From assembly GCF_000689255.1 (NCBI RefSeq), contig NZ_HG964446.1, forward strand, positions 697,330 to 761,329: DNA of 64,000 bases. Direction: 5' to 3'. The DNA is from Mycobacterium triplex. GTDB lineage: Bacteria; Actinomycetota; Actinomycetes; Mycobacteriales; Mycobacteriaceae. Numbering within the stretch: position 1 is the stretch's first letter; each line of letters begins with the position of its first letter. Under the pieces are notes generated by a model. The model ran no database searches and was not told where the DNA came from. It saw only the letters and a list, made by a program, of their open reading frames with translations. Shown in pieces: positions 1 through 10,185 of this stretch. The position numbers were made by a program, and so were the translations under genes.

Positions 1-2
1 TC

Positions 3-3000
3 TCACTCCTGGTCGGGCTGGATGACACCGATGGTCTTGTTGAGCCAGTTGGGCGCCAGCCACGAGATCGCGGTGGCGCCCGCGGTGGCCCCCATCACGC
101 CCGACCACGCGATCGGTCCCAACGGTGTGCATCCGAAGAATTGGCTGACCACCGGGGTTTGCACGATGCCGACCAGCACACCCGCGCTGCCCAGCGCGGT
201 CGCCACGACGAGCGGGCTGTGCTGGCGGGTCAGCAGCGTCTGGGCCAGCTGCGTGGTCACCAACGCCGTCAATCCCATTGTGGCCGTGCGCCGTTCGCTG
301 CCGGGTGTCCAGCGCCCGATGGTCCAGGCCGCCGTCGCGCCCGCGGCGGTGACCACGCCGCGGGTGACGATCTGGCGCATCAGCGGGGCGTCGAGCGAGG
401 GTGTGGGGCCGGTCAACACCGCGAGACGGTGTGCGGCGCGGGCGTTTTCGGCCTGCTCCTCGGTTTCGTACTCGGCCTCGTCGGGTTCGACGTACTGCGA
501 CGTGACGGCAACCGCCAGCGCGGGGAACATGTCGGTGAGCAGGTTCACCAGCAGCAGCTGACGGGTTCCCACCGGCGCGCGGCCCTGACCGAACGCGGTC
601 CCGATGATGGTGAACAGCACCTCGCCGACGTTGCCGCCGACCAGGATCGTGACGGCGTCGCGAACACCGGCCCACATGCTGCGGCCCTCGACCAGCGCGT
701 CGAGCAGCACGCTCAGATCGCGGTCGGTCAGGACGATGTCGGCGGCGCTGCGGGCGGCCGACGAACCGCGCCCGCTTACGCCGATCCCCACGTCGGCCAT
801 CCGGATGGCCGCGGCGTCGTTGGCGCCGTCGCCGACCATCGCCGTCACCCGGCCACAGCGCTGCAGCGCCGCCACGATCTGCACCTTCTGCTCCGGGCTG
901 ACGCGGGCGAACACCTGGACGTTGGAAACGACCTTGGCGGCGGCGTCCTCGTCGAGACCGGCCAGTTCGGCGCCGGTGATGACCCGCGCATCCGCCGGCA
1001 GCCCCAGCTGGCGGGCGATCGCCCGGGCCGTGATCGGATGGTCTCCGGTGATCAGCACCACCTCGCGGCCGGCTGCCTCCAGCGCCTCGATCAACGGGCG
1101 CGACGACGCCCGTGCGGTGTCGGCCAGGCCGACGTAGCCCAGCAGCTCGAGGTCGTGTGCGGTGGCGTCGACGGCATCGACGTCGGTGTCCTCGTCATGC
1201 GTGGTCCCGTTCGGCCAGGGGCGGCGCGCCACCGCCAACACCCGCAAACCCCGTTCGGCGAGGCTGCGCACCACCGACTCGGCGTGCGCCCGGTCGGCCG
1301 CCGGGTCGGCGAACCGGCAGCGGGGCAGCACCACCTCGGGTGCGCCCTTGAGCATCAGCACCGGCTTGTCGGCGTCCGCGCTCAGGGTGCCGATCGCGGC
1401 GGCATAGCCACGACTGGACTCGAACGGCACCTCGGCAAGCAGCTGCCAGCCCGAATTGTTCTTGGTGAGAAGGAAACTCGAGGCGGTGAGGATCGCCTCG
1501 TCGGTGGCGTGCGCGTGGCCTTGTCCGTCCTGGGGCTGAGGCGACGCCCAGGCCGCGGCCCGCAGCACCGCGGCCGAGCGCGGATCCTCGGCTTCCGGGA
1601 ACGGATCGCCCGGCCGGGCATCGTGCGGCATCGCGCACAGGACGCGCAGCCGGTTCTCGGTGAGGGTGCCGGTCTTGTCGAAACACACGGTGTCGACCCG
1701 GCCCAACGCTTCGATCGTGCGCGGCGAGCGGACCAGCACCCCATGCGACGTCAGGCGCTGCGCGGCGGCCAGCTGGGACAGCGTGGCCACCAACGGCAGA
1801 CCCTCCGGCACGGCGGCCACGGCGATCGCGACACCGTCGGCGACGGCCTGACGTAGCGACGCGCGCCGCAGCAACGCCAACGCGGTCACCGCGGCACCGC
1901 CGGTCAGGGTCAACGGCAGCACCTTGGAAGTGAGCTCGCGCAGCCGGGCCTGCACTCCGGCCGCCGTCTCGACGTCGGCAACCGCCGAGATCGCCCGGTG
2001 CGCAGCGGTATTGACCCCGGTGGCCACGACGATCGCGCGAGCGTGACCGGCGACGATCGTGCTGCCCTCGAACAGCATGCTCGCCCGCTCCGGGTCGTTG
2101 ACGGCGACCGGCTCCACCTGTTTGTCGACCGGCAGCGACTCGCCGGTCAGCAGCGACTCGTCGACCTCGAGGTCCTCGGCCACCAGCAGTCGCGCGTCGG
2201 CCGGAACCACCTCCGGTGCGGCCAGGTCGATGACGTCACCGGGTCGCAGCGACTTGGCGGACACCGTGACCGTGCGGGTGGCGCGCTGGGCCGCCTCCAG
2301 GCGGCGCCGGGTGGTGGCCACGGCGGGGACCGCGACCCGACGCACCAGCTGATCCTGCTCGGCGAACAGCTCGGCGGCCGCGGCCTCGGCCCGCAATCGT
2401 TGTGCCCCACCGGTTATCGCGTTGGCAGTCATGACGCCGCCGACCAGCAGCGCGTCGATGTTGCTGCCGACGATGGCCGACGCGGCGGCCCCCACCGCCA
2501 GAATCGGGGTCAACGGATCGGAGAGCTCGACCCGGGTCGCCGCGGCCAGCCGCGCCAGGTTGTGCAGCGGTCCGCGCAGTCCCGCGAAAGGCGGGCTGTA
2601 GGACAGGTCGTCGAGGCGGCGACGCCAGGACGGGGTCAGGGTCTCCACGGCCAACGGCCGTGAACCGCCGGCCAGCCGCGAGTACACGATCTCGGGGTCC
2701 AGCGCGTGCCAGGCGGTGAGCGGCTGCGGGGTGGGGTCGGGCAGCCGCAGCACCCTGGCGGCCGAGAAGGTTCCGGCCACCAGCGCGGTGGCCGCGGCGG
2801 CGTTGACCGGGTTGAGCCAGCGGCGGAAACTCGCCGGGCTGCTGGGCCGCTCCTGGTCGCTGCCGGTGACCAGCAGCAGCCCGGCCAGCGTCGTGCCGCC
2901 CTGGGCGAGGTGTATCGCCGATTCGCTGGCCGCGCGGGCCACCGGAATCGCGGACAGGATGCGCACCGCGTCGGCCAGGTCGGTACCGGTGATGATGTCG

Positions 3001-4839
3001 GCGGTCCACGGGGTGGCGGCACGTGGATCATCAAGTGCCACACCGACATCGGCGATGGCCAAGGCGGCCAGCGTATCGGTCGACGCGAAATCGCGGTGCA
3101 CCGCGGTGATCAGCAGCACCGGGCCGCGATCCACCCGCAGCTCACGCACCACGGTCAGCAGCGGTGTGCCGGGCGGGTGCGTCGCGGCGACGCTGGCGGT
3201 CAGATCCTCGGTGCCGGCGACGTGACGCAGGACCACTCGGGCCCCGGTCCGGTTCGCGGTCTGCAGCAACGGAATCGCGTACGGGTCGACTTCCCAACCG
3301 ACCTCGACCCTGCCGACGCATTCGCCGTCGACCATGAGGTCCGCACTTTCCAGACCCTGCGCGGGGGTGGCCGACGGGCCTTGCACCGGAACCCATCTCA
3401 GATGCGCACCGGTGGCGGGCAGCTCGTCGGGATCGGGCTCGGGCGCCTGTTCCCCGTGCAGCAGCGCGTCGGCGACCTCGTAAACCCGGTCGTCGTCCCA
3501 TCCGGGTGCCTCGCCGATCGATTTCAGGACGGCACGGTGGTCACCGCGCAGCGCCGCGCCGTCGATGACGACCACTTTCACCCGGTCCAGCCGACGCAGG
3601 GCGCCGGGGTCGAGGACCAGTTGCCCGCCGTTGGCCAGGCCGCGGCCCAGCGTCGAGGCGAACGCCTGCCGGCCCATGTGCGCGGCGCGGGGCACCCCGG
3701 CCTCGATCGCGGCGGCCGCGTCCTCGGTGCCGCCGCCGGCCACCAGCGCACTGGCCGCGGCGATCAGCGAGCCGTTGGCCGCCGACTCGACATAGGCCTC
3801 CACCGGGCCGGCCATCGACCCCTTCTCGGTGTCCATCGCCGCGTCGATGGCTCCGCCGACCACGACGTGCGAGGCTTCGCCCGCCGCCGCGGCGGCCCAG
3901 CTGTGCCGGGGTAGATGCGACTTGGCGCCGGCCGAGGAGATGACCGGGACCACCGGAGCCTGCGGACGATCGGGCGACGCCAGGTGTGGCTCGCGCTCTC
4001 GCCACACCCGCCGGTGTGCCGCCGCCTCGGTGATCTGCAGCGTCCGTTGCGTCATATCGAGCAGCGGCGTGCCGAACGATTTGGGTCAGCCCGTGCGCCG
4101 CCGCCGTCGTGGCGGCCAGCACGATATCGGTGCCTACCCGCCCCAGTCGCGACTCCAGGATCGACACCATCCGGGGTTGATGGTTGATCAGGGCGGCCGC
4201 TGCCCGGGTGGTTTGTGGCGCGGCGGGCAGGCGGGTCACCCAGCCGGTGACGGCGGCGGTCATCGCCACCATGTCCATGGCCGCCGAGGTGAGCGGCACC
4301 AGAATCGCAAGCGGGTTGCCCGGGTCGGCGAACGGCGCGGAAATCGGTACGTCCGACTTTGTGGAAGCCAGGTCGGCGGCAATCGCGGCAACCGTCGACC
4401 GCACCTCGTCCAGGACGGCGTCGTAGTCTTCGGCGTCCTCGGCGAGTTCGAACACCAACCGGCCCAGGGAGCCCTCGACGTGGGCCTCGGCTACGCCCGG
4501 GATCCGGCGAACCGGCTCCTCGACGACGGCCGAGTACTCGTACCAGCGCGAGAACGGCAGCAATGGATCCAGGTCCAGGTGCACCCGCCGACCGCTTTGC
4601 CAGCGCACCGGCGGGGTGATGGGGGCAGCAGACCCGTTGGATGACGGGTTGATTCCGAGTGCCCGGTTGGTGGAGTCGGCCATCGACTGCACCACGGGCC
4701 CGGCCAGTTCGACTACCGGGCTCGCCAGGAGCTGCACCGCACCCGCGGCGCCCGCCGCGGTGGACACGCCGGCTTTCACCAGCTGGGCTGCTCCGTCGGT
4801 GAGACCAGCGACGACGCTGGTTACACCCGGAATCTTCAT
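3..4839 (-). pseudogene. ctpI: CtpI-type giant cation-transporting P-type ATPase, broken by one frameshift
   Basis: The C-terminal 1350 codons carry all P-type ATPase hallmarks: TGES in the actuator loop, DKTGTLTE with the phosphorylated Asp, and GDGANDA in the hinge. The N-terminal part (MKIPGVTSVV..., from the ATG at 4839 with AAGGA seven bases upstream) is in another frame. Near 4080-4082 the first frame reads GLTQIVRH and runs into nonsense, while the other frame gives SFGTPLLDMTQRTLQ; removing one A from the AAA (TTT on the + strand) joins them as GLTQ-SFGTPLLD. The repaired protein would be about 1611 residues, close to M. tuberculosis CtpI (about 1630). It would be an inner-membrane metal pump with a long N-terminal extension. 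Either a real pseudogene or a one-base sequencing error; the rest of the frame is intact, which favours a recent or artefactual lesion. Confidence 0.88.
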
Positions 4840-5002
4840 TCGGTCATCCTTCAAATACGTCTGTCGCGCTAATAATCCTGGGGTGCCGGGGACCTGTCCA
4901 CATCTGTGCCCGAAGGCAGGCCGGGCGATGACACCAACGGCTTCGGTGGGTTGGGGATTTTCGCTGGGTTAACAGCGGGTGTAATCGCGTCCCCTGGGAA
5001 GT

Positions 5003-5959
5003 TTACCGGCTGGACGGCAAATGAAACGTCGCGAACAACGCCGGGTCGAGGAAAACCGTTATGGCGGCGACACCGTCGGCACCGACAGTGATGACGTGTA
5101 TCGAATGCGCCCGCAGGATTCCGTCGGCGGCGCGGCGGTACTCGGCCACGGCCGGTTGGGCATTCGCGGCAGTCGGGACCATGACAATGTCACCGGCGGT
5201 TGTAAATGCGTGCGCGGCAAGGAATTCCAGCACGGTGTCGCGGCCGGTGAACCACACCGGCAGCGGCGGCATTTCGAGTTTGACGTCGGCCTGCAGCAGC
5301 GCGGTCAACGCGGCCATGTCGGCGTTTTCGAATGCCGCACAGTAACGGTCGAGCAATTCGCGGCGCTTGGCGTCGTCGGGCTCGACCGCGTCGTCCTCGG
5401 TGGGGGAGGCCTCGGCGAGCCGGGCCCGCGCCCGCTGCAGCGCGCTGTTGACCGAGGCGGGGGTGGTTTCCAGCAGTTCGGCAACTTCGGCGGTGCTGAA
5501 CTGCACGACGTCGCGCAGTATCAGCACGGCCCGCTGCCGCGCGGGGAGTTCCTGCAGCGCCGTCATCACCGCCAGCCGCACACTGTGCCGCGCCGTCACA
5601 CTGTGTTCCGGGGTCGCGAACACGTGCGTATCCGGGATCGGTTCCAGCCATTGATGGGCGCCGCCGCCGCCGTCGAGATCGGTATCCGGGTCAATTGAGC
5701 TGTCGCCCAGGCCGGCCGGCAGCACCCGGCGGGCGCGGTTCTCCAGCGCGCGCAGACATGCCGTGGTGGCGATGCGGTACAGCCAGGTCCGCAGCGCGGC
5801 GCGCTCCTCGAATGCCTGATAACCACGCCAGCCGCGCAGATAGGTCTCCTGGACGAGGTCTTCGGCGTCGTGCACCGAGCCGAGCATCCGGTAACAGTGC
5901 GCAATCAACTCGCCGCGATACGGGGCGGCCTGCTCGATGAAATCCTGCTGAGCCGGCAC
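5003..5959 (-). CDS. ECF sigma factor with C-terminal SnoaL-like domain (SigG/SigX5 type)
   Basis: The 318-residue protein has sigma-70 region 2 at about residues 10-80 (CYRMLGSVHDAEDLVQET) and region 4 at about 135-190 (LPARQRAVLILRDVVQFSTAEVAELL), followed by an NTF2/SnoaL-like tail (RELLDRYCAAFENADMAALTALL, ending FHLPSSR). This is the architecture of mycobacterial SigG and the TIGR02960 group, in which the tail modulates activity in place of a classical anti-sigma factor. The start is GTG at 5959 with AGGAGA six bases upstream. It is divergent from an SDR and a DUF899 gene, which may belong to its regulon (inference). It could be a SigG paralogue rather than the orthologue, so no symbol is given. 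Confidence 0.88.
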   Translation of the reverse strand: MPAQQDFIEQAAPYRGELIAHCYRMLGSVHDAEDLVQETYLRGWRGYQAFEERAALRTWLYRIATTACLRALENRARRVLPAGLGDSSIDPDTDLDGGGGAHQWLEPIPDTHVFATPEHSVTARHSVRLAVMTALQELPARQRAVLILRDVVQFSTAEVAELLETTPASVNSALQRARARLAEASPTEDDAVEPDDAKRRELLDRYCAAFENADMAALTALLQADVKLEMPPLPVWFTGRDTVLEFLAAHAFTTAGDIVMVPTAANAQPAVAEYRRAADGILRAHSIHVITVGADGVAAITVFLDPALFATFHLPSSR

Positions 5960-6141
5960 AGGCGCTCTCCTATGTCTCGCGGGGTGGGCCGAAACGCTAC
6001 TCCTTCTACAGAGACATCGGGCCGGCGAAATTCATCGCCCTTCGGCCGATTAATTCGGTCGAAGCGCCGTATCTGAACCAGTGGATGTCTAGCCACGCCG
6101 GGGTTGCACCGGCAGAGTTCACCAAGGAAGCGAGTACGCAA

Positions 6142-6900
6142 ATGAACCGGCCCAACCAGAAACTTGCGGGCACCACCGCGATCGTGACCGGTGCGAGTCG
6201 CGGGTTCGGTCGCGCCATCGCGGCCGCGCTGACCGAAGCCGGTGCCGGGGTCGTCGGCGTCGCACGCACCGCCGCCCTGCTTGACGAGGTTCGCGGTGAA
6301 CTCGGCGACTCCTTCATCCCGGTGGTCGCCGACGCCGCCGACCCGGCCACGGCCGGCGAGCTGATCGACAAGTACAACCCGCGCACGCTGGTGCTGTGCG
6401 CCGGCTCCGCCCCGCGGATGAGCCCGCTGCAGGAGCAGAGCTGGGAAACCTTCAGCGCCAACTGGAATGTTGATGTCGCGCAAGCGTTTCACTGGACCCG
6501 CCACGCGCTGGCGCGCCCGTTGGCGCCGGGCAGCGCGGTCATCCTGATGTCCAGCGGCGCCGCGGTCAACGGGTCGCCACTGTCCGGTGGCTATGCGGGG
6601 GCGAAGTCGACGGTGCGGTTCATCGCCGGCTATGCGGCGGGGGAGTCGGACCGGGCCGGGCTGGGCATCACCTTCGTCTCGGTACTGCCGCGGCTGACCG
6701 CGGCCACCGAGCTGGGCGCGAAGGCCGTTGCGGCCTATGCCGAGCGTCAAGGCGTCGACGTCGACACCTTCGTCGCGTCGACCGGACCCGCGCTGACCGT
6801 CGAACTCGTCGGCACCTCGGTATCGGCGATCGCCGGCGGCGAGCCCGGTCAGCACGGCGCCTATCTGCTCACCGCGTCGGGCCTGTCGGCGCTGACCTGA
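6142..6900 (+). CDS. SDR family oxidoreductase
   Basis: A 252-residue short-chain dehydrogenase/reductase: nucleotide-binding TGASRGFG near residue 13, CAGSAP in place of NNAG, and the catalytic Tyr-Lys pair in GGYAGAKS. It should oxidise or reduce a carbonyl/alcohol with NAD(P); the substrate is unknown. The ATG at 6142 is preceded by AAGGAAG at a rather long 12-base spacing; the frame is open to 6085, so a longer N-terminus is possible. It lies 26 bases ahead of the DUF899 gene and is divergent from the ECF sigma gene. Confidence 0.82.
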   Translation: MNRPNQKLAGTTAIVTGASRGFGRAIAAALTEAGAGVVGVARTAALLDEVRGELGDSFIPVVADAADPATAGELIDKYNPRTLVLCAGSAPRMSPLQEQSWETFSANWNVDVAQAFHWTRHALARPLAPGSAVILMSSGAAVNGSPLSGGYAGAKSTVRFIAGYAAGESDRAGLGITFVSVLPRLTAATELGAKAVAAYAERQGVDVDTFVASTGPALTVELVGTSVSAIAGGEPGQHGAYLLTASGLSALT

Positions 6901-6926
6901 CATCAAAGCGAAAGGCGGACAACGCA

Positions 6927-7667
6927 ATGGACACACCACCGATCGTGTCGGCGCAGGAGTGGGCGGCCGAGCATCAGCGGCTGCTGGTCAAGGAGAAGGA
7001 GGTGCTGCGCGCCCATGATGCACTGGCGGCCATGCGGCGGCGCATGCCGTGGCTGGCAGTGGACCAGCAGTACGAATTCGATGCGCCGGACGGCCGGGTG
7101 AACCTGCTGGAGCTCTTCGAAGGCCGGCGCCAGTTGATCGTCTACCGTGCCTTTTTCGGGCCCGACGTCCACGGCTGGCCCGACCACGCCTGCCGCGGCT
7201 GCTCGATGATCGCCGACCACATCGGGAATCTCGCCCATCTCAACGCGCGCGACACCACCTTGGTGTTCGCCTCGCGTGCACCCCAGCCCGACATCGACCG
7301 CCTCAAGGCGCGGATGGGCTGGCGGATGCCGTGGTACACGATCACGGACAGCTTCGATGTCGACTTCGGCGTGCACGAGTGGCACGGCACGAACGCCTTC
7401 ATCCGGGACGGCGACCGGGTTTTCCGCAGCTACTTCATCAACAACCGGGGCGACGAGGTGCTGGGCAACACGTGGAGCTTCCTGGACATGACGGCGCTGG
7501 GGCGCCAGGAGGCCTGGGAGGACTCGCCGCCGGGGTACCCGCAGACCGCGCCGTACGAGTGGTGGGACTGGCATGACGCCTACGGGCAGCACGAGCCGTC
7601 GCGGTGGTTCGGCGAACCCGACCCGAACGATCCCAACGACCAACGCCCGCCGCGTAAACGCGTTTGA
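6927..7667 (+). CDS. DUF899 (thioredoxin-like fold) protein
   Basis: A 246-residue protein typical of DUF899: an N-terminal segment with HQRLLVKEKEVLRAHDAL, then a thioredoxin-like core (LLELFEGRRQLIVYRAFF, CRGCSMIADHIG with a CxxC-like pair) and a C-terminal WWDWHDAYG. The biochemical role of the family is not established. It often sits beside ECF sigma genes, as here, and follows the SDR gene in what looks like a two-gene operon. AAAGG lies about 12 bases before the ATG. Confidence 0.85.
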   Translation: MDTPPIVSAQEWAAEHQRLLVKEKEVLRAHDALAAMRRRMPWLAVDQQYEFDAPDGRVNLLELFEGRRQLIVYRAFFGPDVHGWPDHACRGCSMIADHIGNLAHLNARDTTLVFASRAPQPDIDRLKARMGWRMPWYTITDSFDVDFGVHEWHGTNAFIRDGDRVFRSYFINNRGDEVLGNTWSFLDMTALGRQEAWEDSPPGYPQTAPYEWWDWHDAYGQHEPSRWFGEPDPNDPNDQRPPRKRV

Positions 7668-7695
7668 TTGCCCGGAATTAGGCCCGAATAACACG

Positions 7696-7731
7696 AATGC
7701 GCGGTAGCCGTCCCACGGCTACTCGCGCATT
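7696..7731. terminator. Bidirectional hairpin terminator between convergent genes
   Basis: AATGCGCGGTAGCCG, a 5-base loop, then CGGCTACTCGCGCATT pairs along its length with one bulged base and is followed by ATTTTCC. It lies between the end of the DUF899 gene (7667) and the end of a convergent small gene (7755), the expected place for a shared terminator. Confidence 0.75.
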
Positions 7732-7754
7732 ATTTTCCGACGCGTGAATTCGCT

Positions 7755-7979
7755 TTACAGAATTCGGTGGTGTGCCCTGTCGACCTGGTATCCGGCCGGG
7801 AAGGACTTCTCGATGACCTGCAGCTGGTGATCCACCCGGGACTCCAGTTCGAGAACTACGCAGCTATCGCCGAGGGATTTCGATTCGAGAACAATGTACC
7901 GCTGGCCACAATCGGTGATCGGGTCGCCCGAGTGCAATTTCTCGACCGCTACCGACTCCGGAGTCGCATCTGCCTCCAT
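7755..7979 (-). CDS. Small hypothetical protein
   Basis: A short acidic soluble protein of about 74 residues (MEADATPESVAVEKLHSGDP..., with RYIVLESKSLGDSCVVLELES). The look is of a small beta-rich domain, but no family is recognised. The start may be the ATG at 7979 or an in-frame GTG at 7988; neither has a clear ribosome binding site. An open frame also exists on the opposite strand at 7767-7985, but its composition is less protein-like. The convergent terminator at 7696-7731 fits a real gene ending at 7755. Confidence 0.5.
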   Translation of the reverse strand: MEADATPESVAVEKLHSGDPITDCGQRYIVLESKSLGDSCVVLELESRVDHQLQVIEKSFPAGYQVDRAHHRIL

Positions 7980-8022
7980 CCCTGACACGTTAGGTCAATT
8001 CCGCGAGTGAGGGAATAGACCG

Positions 8023-8394
8023 CTACGTGTTGTCGGCGTGGCGCTGCTTGAAAAACACGCTGACCCGAGCGATCAAGCCGTCATTGTCTTGCTCGAACAG
8101 GATGCATTCGGGCCACGTCGTCGCGACGCCGTCGATCTCGAACGTCTCGGACAGCTCGGCGAACGACATCCGGGAGTCCACGTGTGAGACCCGCTGCACG
8201 TGCAGCCGGTGGCCCTTGAGATTGGTGCATACCTTGCGCAGATAGGCGACGTAGCGCGCCTTGCCGTCGACGACATCGCAGAACGGACCCTCCCGGGTCA
8301 GGCCTTCCTCGGCGATGGTGTCGGCCAGTCCGTCCCAGTCGTGGGCGGCCAGGCATTCCAGGTAGCGCTCGACCACGTGACCTTGGTTGCCCAT
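8023..8394 (-). CDS. NTF2/SnoaL-like domain protein
   Basis: A 123-residue single-domain protein with the SnoaL/NTF2 pattern (VVERYLECLAAHDWDGLADTIAEEGLTREGPFCDVVDGKARYV cut at several motif points; C-terminal FEQDNDGLIARVSVFF). Members are small isomerases, hydrolases or ligand-binding proteins; its substrate cannot be read from sequence. The ATG at 8394 has GGAGG four bases upstream, so the longer open frame to 8622 is rejected. Divergent from an SRPBCC gene across a strong inverted repeat. Confidence 0.75.
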   Translation of the reverse strand: MGNQGHVVERYLECLAAHDWDGLADTIAEEGLTREGPFCDVVDGKARYVAYLRKVCTNLKGHRLHVQRVSHVDSRMSFAELSETFEIDGVATTWPECILFEQDNDGLIARVSVFFKQRHADNT

Positions 8395-8419
8395 GTCGCC
8401 TCCGCTCCGCTGTCTGCGC

Positions 8420-8474
8420 CGAGCGTAACGCCACGGTCGAACAACCGCGGAAAACCAGCGTGGCGTTACGCTCG
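8420..8474. repeat. 15-bp perfect inverted repeat in divergent promoter region
   Basis: CGAGCGTAACGCCAC at 8420-8434 is perfectly repeated in inverse at 8460-8474 (GTGGCGTTACGCTCG) with 25 bases between. It fills the region between the divergent SnoaL-like (ATG 8394) and SRPBCC (ATG 8512) genes. It may be a two-half-site operator or a mobile palindromic repeat of mycobacteria. Confidence 0.7.
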
Positions 8475-8511
8475 CGGGCCTTTCCGCGCATCCGCGGGCT
8501 AGATTTCCTCC

Positions 8512-8973
8512 ATGAGCTGGTGGACCGTGCACACCGACCGGACGCTGTCCGAGCTGGTGCCCGCGCCGCCCGACGCGGTGCGCGACTATTACGTGGACCT
8601 GAACAACATCAAGCTCGTCCACCCGTTGATCGTGTCCGTGGAAACGGTGTCGCGCAGCGAAACCGAGGACGGCTATCAGCAGACCTATCGAGTGGTCGAT
8701 CGAATCCCGCTGGGGCCGTTGACGTTACGGACCACCTATCAGGCCCGGCTGCGAGTGCCCGCGCACGGCGATGTACTGACGGAGGCCGACCAGTCGCCCG
8801 GGGTGCGGCTACGCGGCACGGTGAGCTTCGAACCGGTCGACGGCGGCACCCGGGTCACCGAGCGGATCGGGTTCACCGCGCCGCGCCTGTTGGCCGGGGT
8901 GACCGTCCGCGAGGGGGTCAAGGCACACATCAAGATGCTGGCGGGCATTCGGAATCACTTCGAGTCCGGATGA
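8512..8973 (+). CDS. SRPBCC (polyketide cyclase/START-like) protein
   Basis: A 153-residue protein with the SRPBCC lipid/ligand-binding pattern: an N-terminal helix-grip start (LSELVPAPPDAVRDYYVDL), central beta strands (YRVVDRIPLGPLTLRTTYQARL), the VSFEPVDGGTRVTERIGF strand pair and a long C-terminal helix (VKAHIKMLAGIRNHF). It probably binds a hydrophobic ligand; no catalytic role can be assigned. Converges on the alcohol dehydrogenase gene with only 13 bases between stops. Confidence 0.75.
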   Translation: MSWWTVHTDRTLSELVPAPPDAVRDYYVDLNNIKLVHPLIVSVETVSRSETEDGYQQTYRVVDRIPLGPLTLRTTYQARLRVPAHGDVLTEADQSPGVRLRGTVSFEPVDGGTRVTERIGFTAPRLLAGVTVREGVKAHIKMLAGIRNHFESG

Positions 8974-8986
8974 TCTGCGCGCCCGA

Positions 8987-10147
8987 TCACGTACCGGCGA
9001 AATCGATCACGCCGCGAATGTTGCGGCCCTCGCGCAAATCCGTCATCGCCTCGTTGATGTCCTCGAGCCGATAGTGGCGGGTGACCAGCTCGTCCAGTTT
9101 GAGTGCGCCCGCCTGATACAACGACAACAGCAGCGGCACGCTGGTGCGCGGGTTCATACCGCCGTACAGAGCCCCGCGGAGTTGTTTGGCCGACAGCGTC
9201 ATCTCCTGCAGGACCAACGGTGTCGGAGGTTCGGTGTACGGGGTGATACCGGTGAGCACGCAGATCCCGCCCTTGCGAAGCAGCGTGAGCGCCAACGGGA
9301 TCAAGTCGACGTGCACGACGCCGGGACAGACCACCACCCGGTCGGCCATCAGGCCGTCGGTGATCTCCCTGACCAACGGGATCGCTTCCTCGGCCGACGC
9401 GGCGGTATGGGTGGCCCCGAAGAACTTGGCCGAATCCCGTTTGGAGTCAACCGGATCCACCCCGACAACATAGGTTGCGCCGACAGCTCGCGCGCCCTGC
9501 AGGGCGTTCATCCCGACCCCGCCGGTGCCGATGACCACCACGGTGTCGCCGGGCTCGGTGCCGGCCGAGATCGTCGCGGAGCCCCAGCCGGTGCTGACCC
9601 CGCACGACACCAGGGAGGCGGCATGGAAGGGGATCGCGTCGTCGATCTTGATGACGGACTTCTCCGACAGCACCGCATATTCGGCGAACGTGCCGAGTTG
9701 ACCGTAGGCCAACAGGTTTTCGTCGCCGAGGTGCCGGCGACACGTTCCGTCGGTCGGCATCTCCCGCCGGAACAGGCTGGCGCCGATGTCGCAGATGTAG
9801 CTCTGCCCGTTCACGCAGAACCGGCAACTGCCGCACGCCGGAATGAACGACAGCGCCACGTGATCGCCGGGCCGCACCGTCGTCACGCCCGGCCCGACCT
9901 CGGCGACCACACCGGCACCCTCGTGACCGCCGAGCAGCGGGAACCAGTCCGGTGCGGGCTGGCCGCTGGCGGCCAGCACCTCGGGGGTCGGCACGACGTC
10001 GCCGGTGAACAGGTGGTCGTCGGAGTGGCAGACCCCGGCGACGGCCATCCGCACCAGGACTTCACCGGCGCGGGGCGGATCGAGCTCGATCTCGCGGATC
10101 TCCCAATCCTGGCCGACCCCGCGAATCACCGCGGCACGACACTTCAT
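8987..10147 (-). CDS. NDMA-dependent-type zinc alcohol dehydrogenase
   Basis: A 386-residue medium-chain dehydrogenase. The catalytic zinc ligand region is GVCHSDDH, followed by GHEGAGVV; the structural zinc site has four Cys (CGSCRFC...C) and the Rossmann motif is GTGGVGMNALQGA. The lineup is that of the mycobacterial NDMA-dependent/Rxyl_3153 alcohol dehydrogenases, which often hold NAD(H) tightly and oxidise alcohols in secondary metabolism and sterol or terpenoid breakdown. The ATG at 10147 has a perfect AGGAGG five bases upstream, so the longer upstream frame is discarded. It is the last gene of the leftward arm of the catabolic island, 38 bases after a CoA ligase. Confidence 0.88.
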   Translation of the reverse strand: MKCRAAVIRGVGQDWEIREIELDPPRAGEVLVRMAVAGVCHSDDHLFTGDVVPTPEVLAASGQPAPDWFPLLGGHEGAGVVAEVGPGVTTVRPGDHVALSFIPACGSCRFCVNGQSYICDIGASLFRREMPTDGTCRRHLGDENLLAYGQLGTFAEYAVLSEKSVIKIDDAIPFHAASLVSCGVSTGWGSATISAGTEPGDTVVVIGTGGVGMNALQGARAVGATYVVGVDPVDSKRDSAKFFGATHTAASAEEAIPLVREITDGLMADRVVVCPGVVHVDLIPLALTLLRKGGICVLTGITPYTEPPTPLVLQEMTLSAKQLRGALYGGMNPRTSVPLLLSLYQAGALKLDELVTRHYRLEDINEAMTDLREGRNIRGVIDFAGT

Positions 10148-10185
10148 TGCGACCTCCTTGATTTCTCTCGGCATTCGCCGCGGGC

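Noticed and set aside
141..1856. 571-codon open frame opposite ctpI
   Set aside because: Its composition (Arg/Gly/His-rich, no domain) is that of a shadow frame in high-GC DNA; the opposite strand encodes clear P-type ATPase motifs.
3541..4060. Downstream half of the 437-codon frame as a genuine separate protein
   Set aside because: After the frameshift point it is Arg/Gly-rich nonsense opposite in phase to conserved ATPase sequence.
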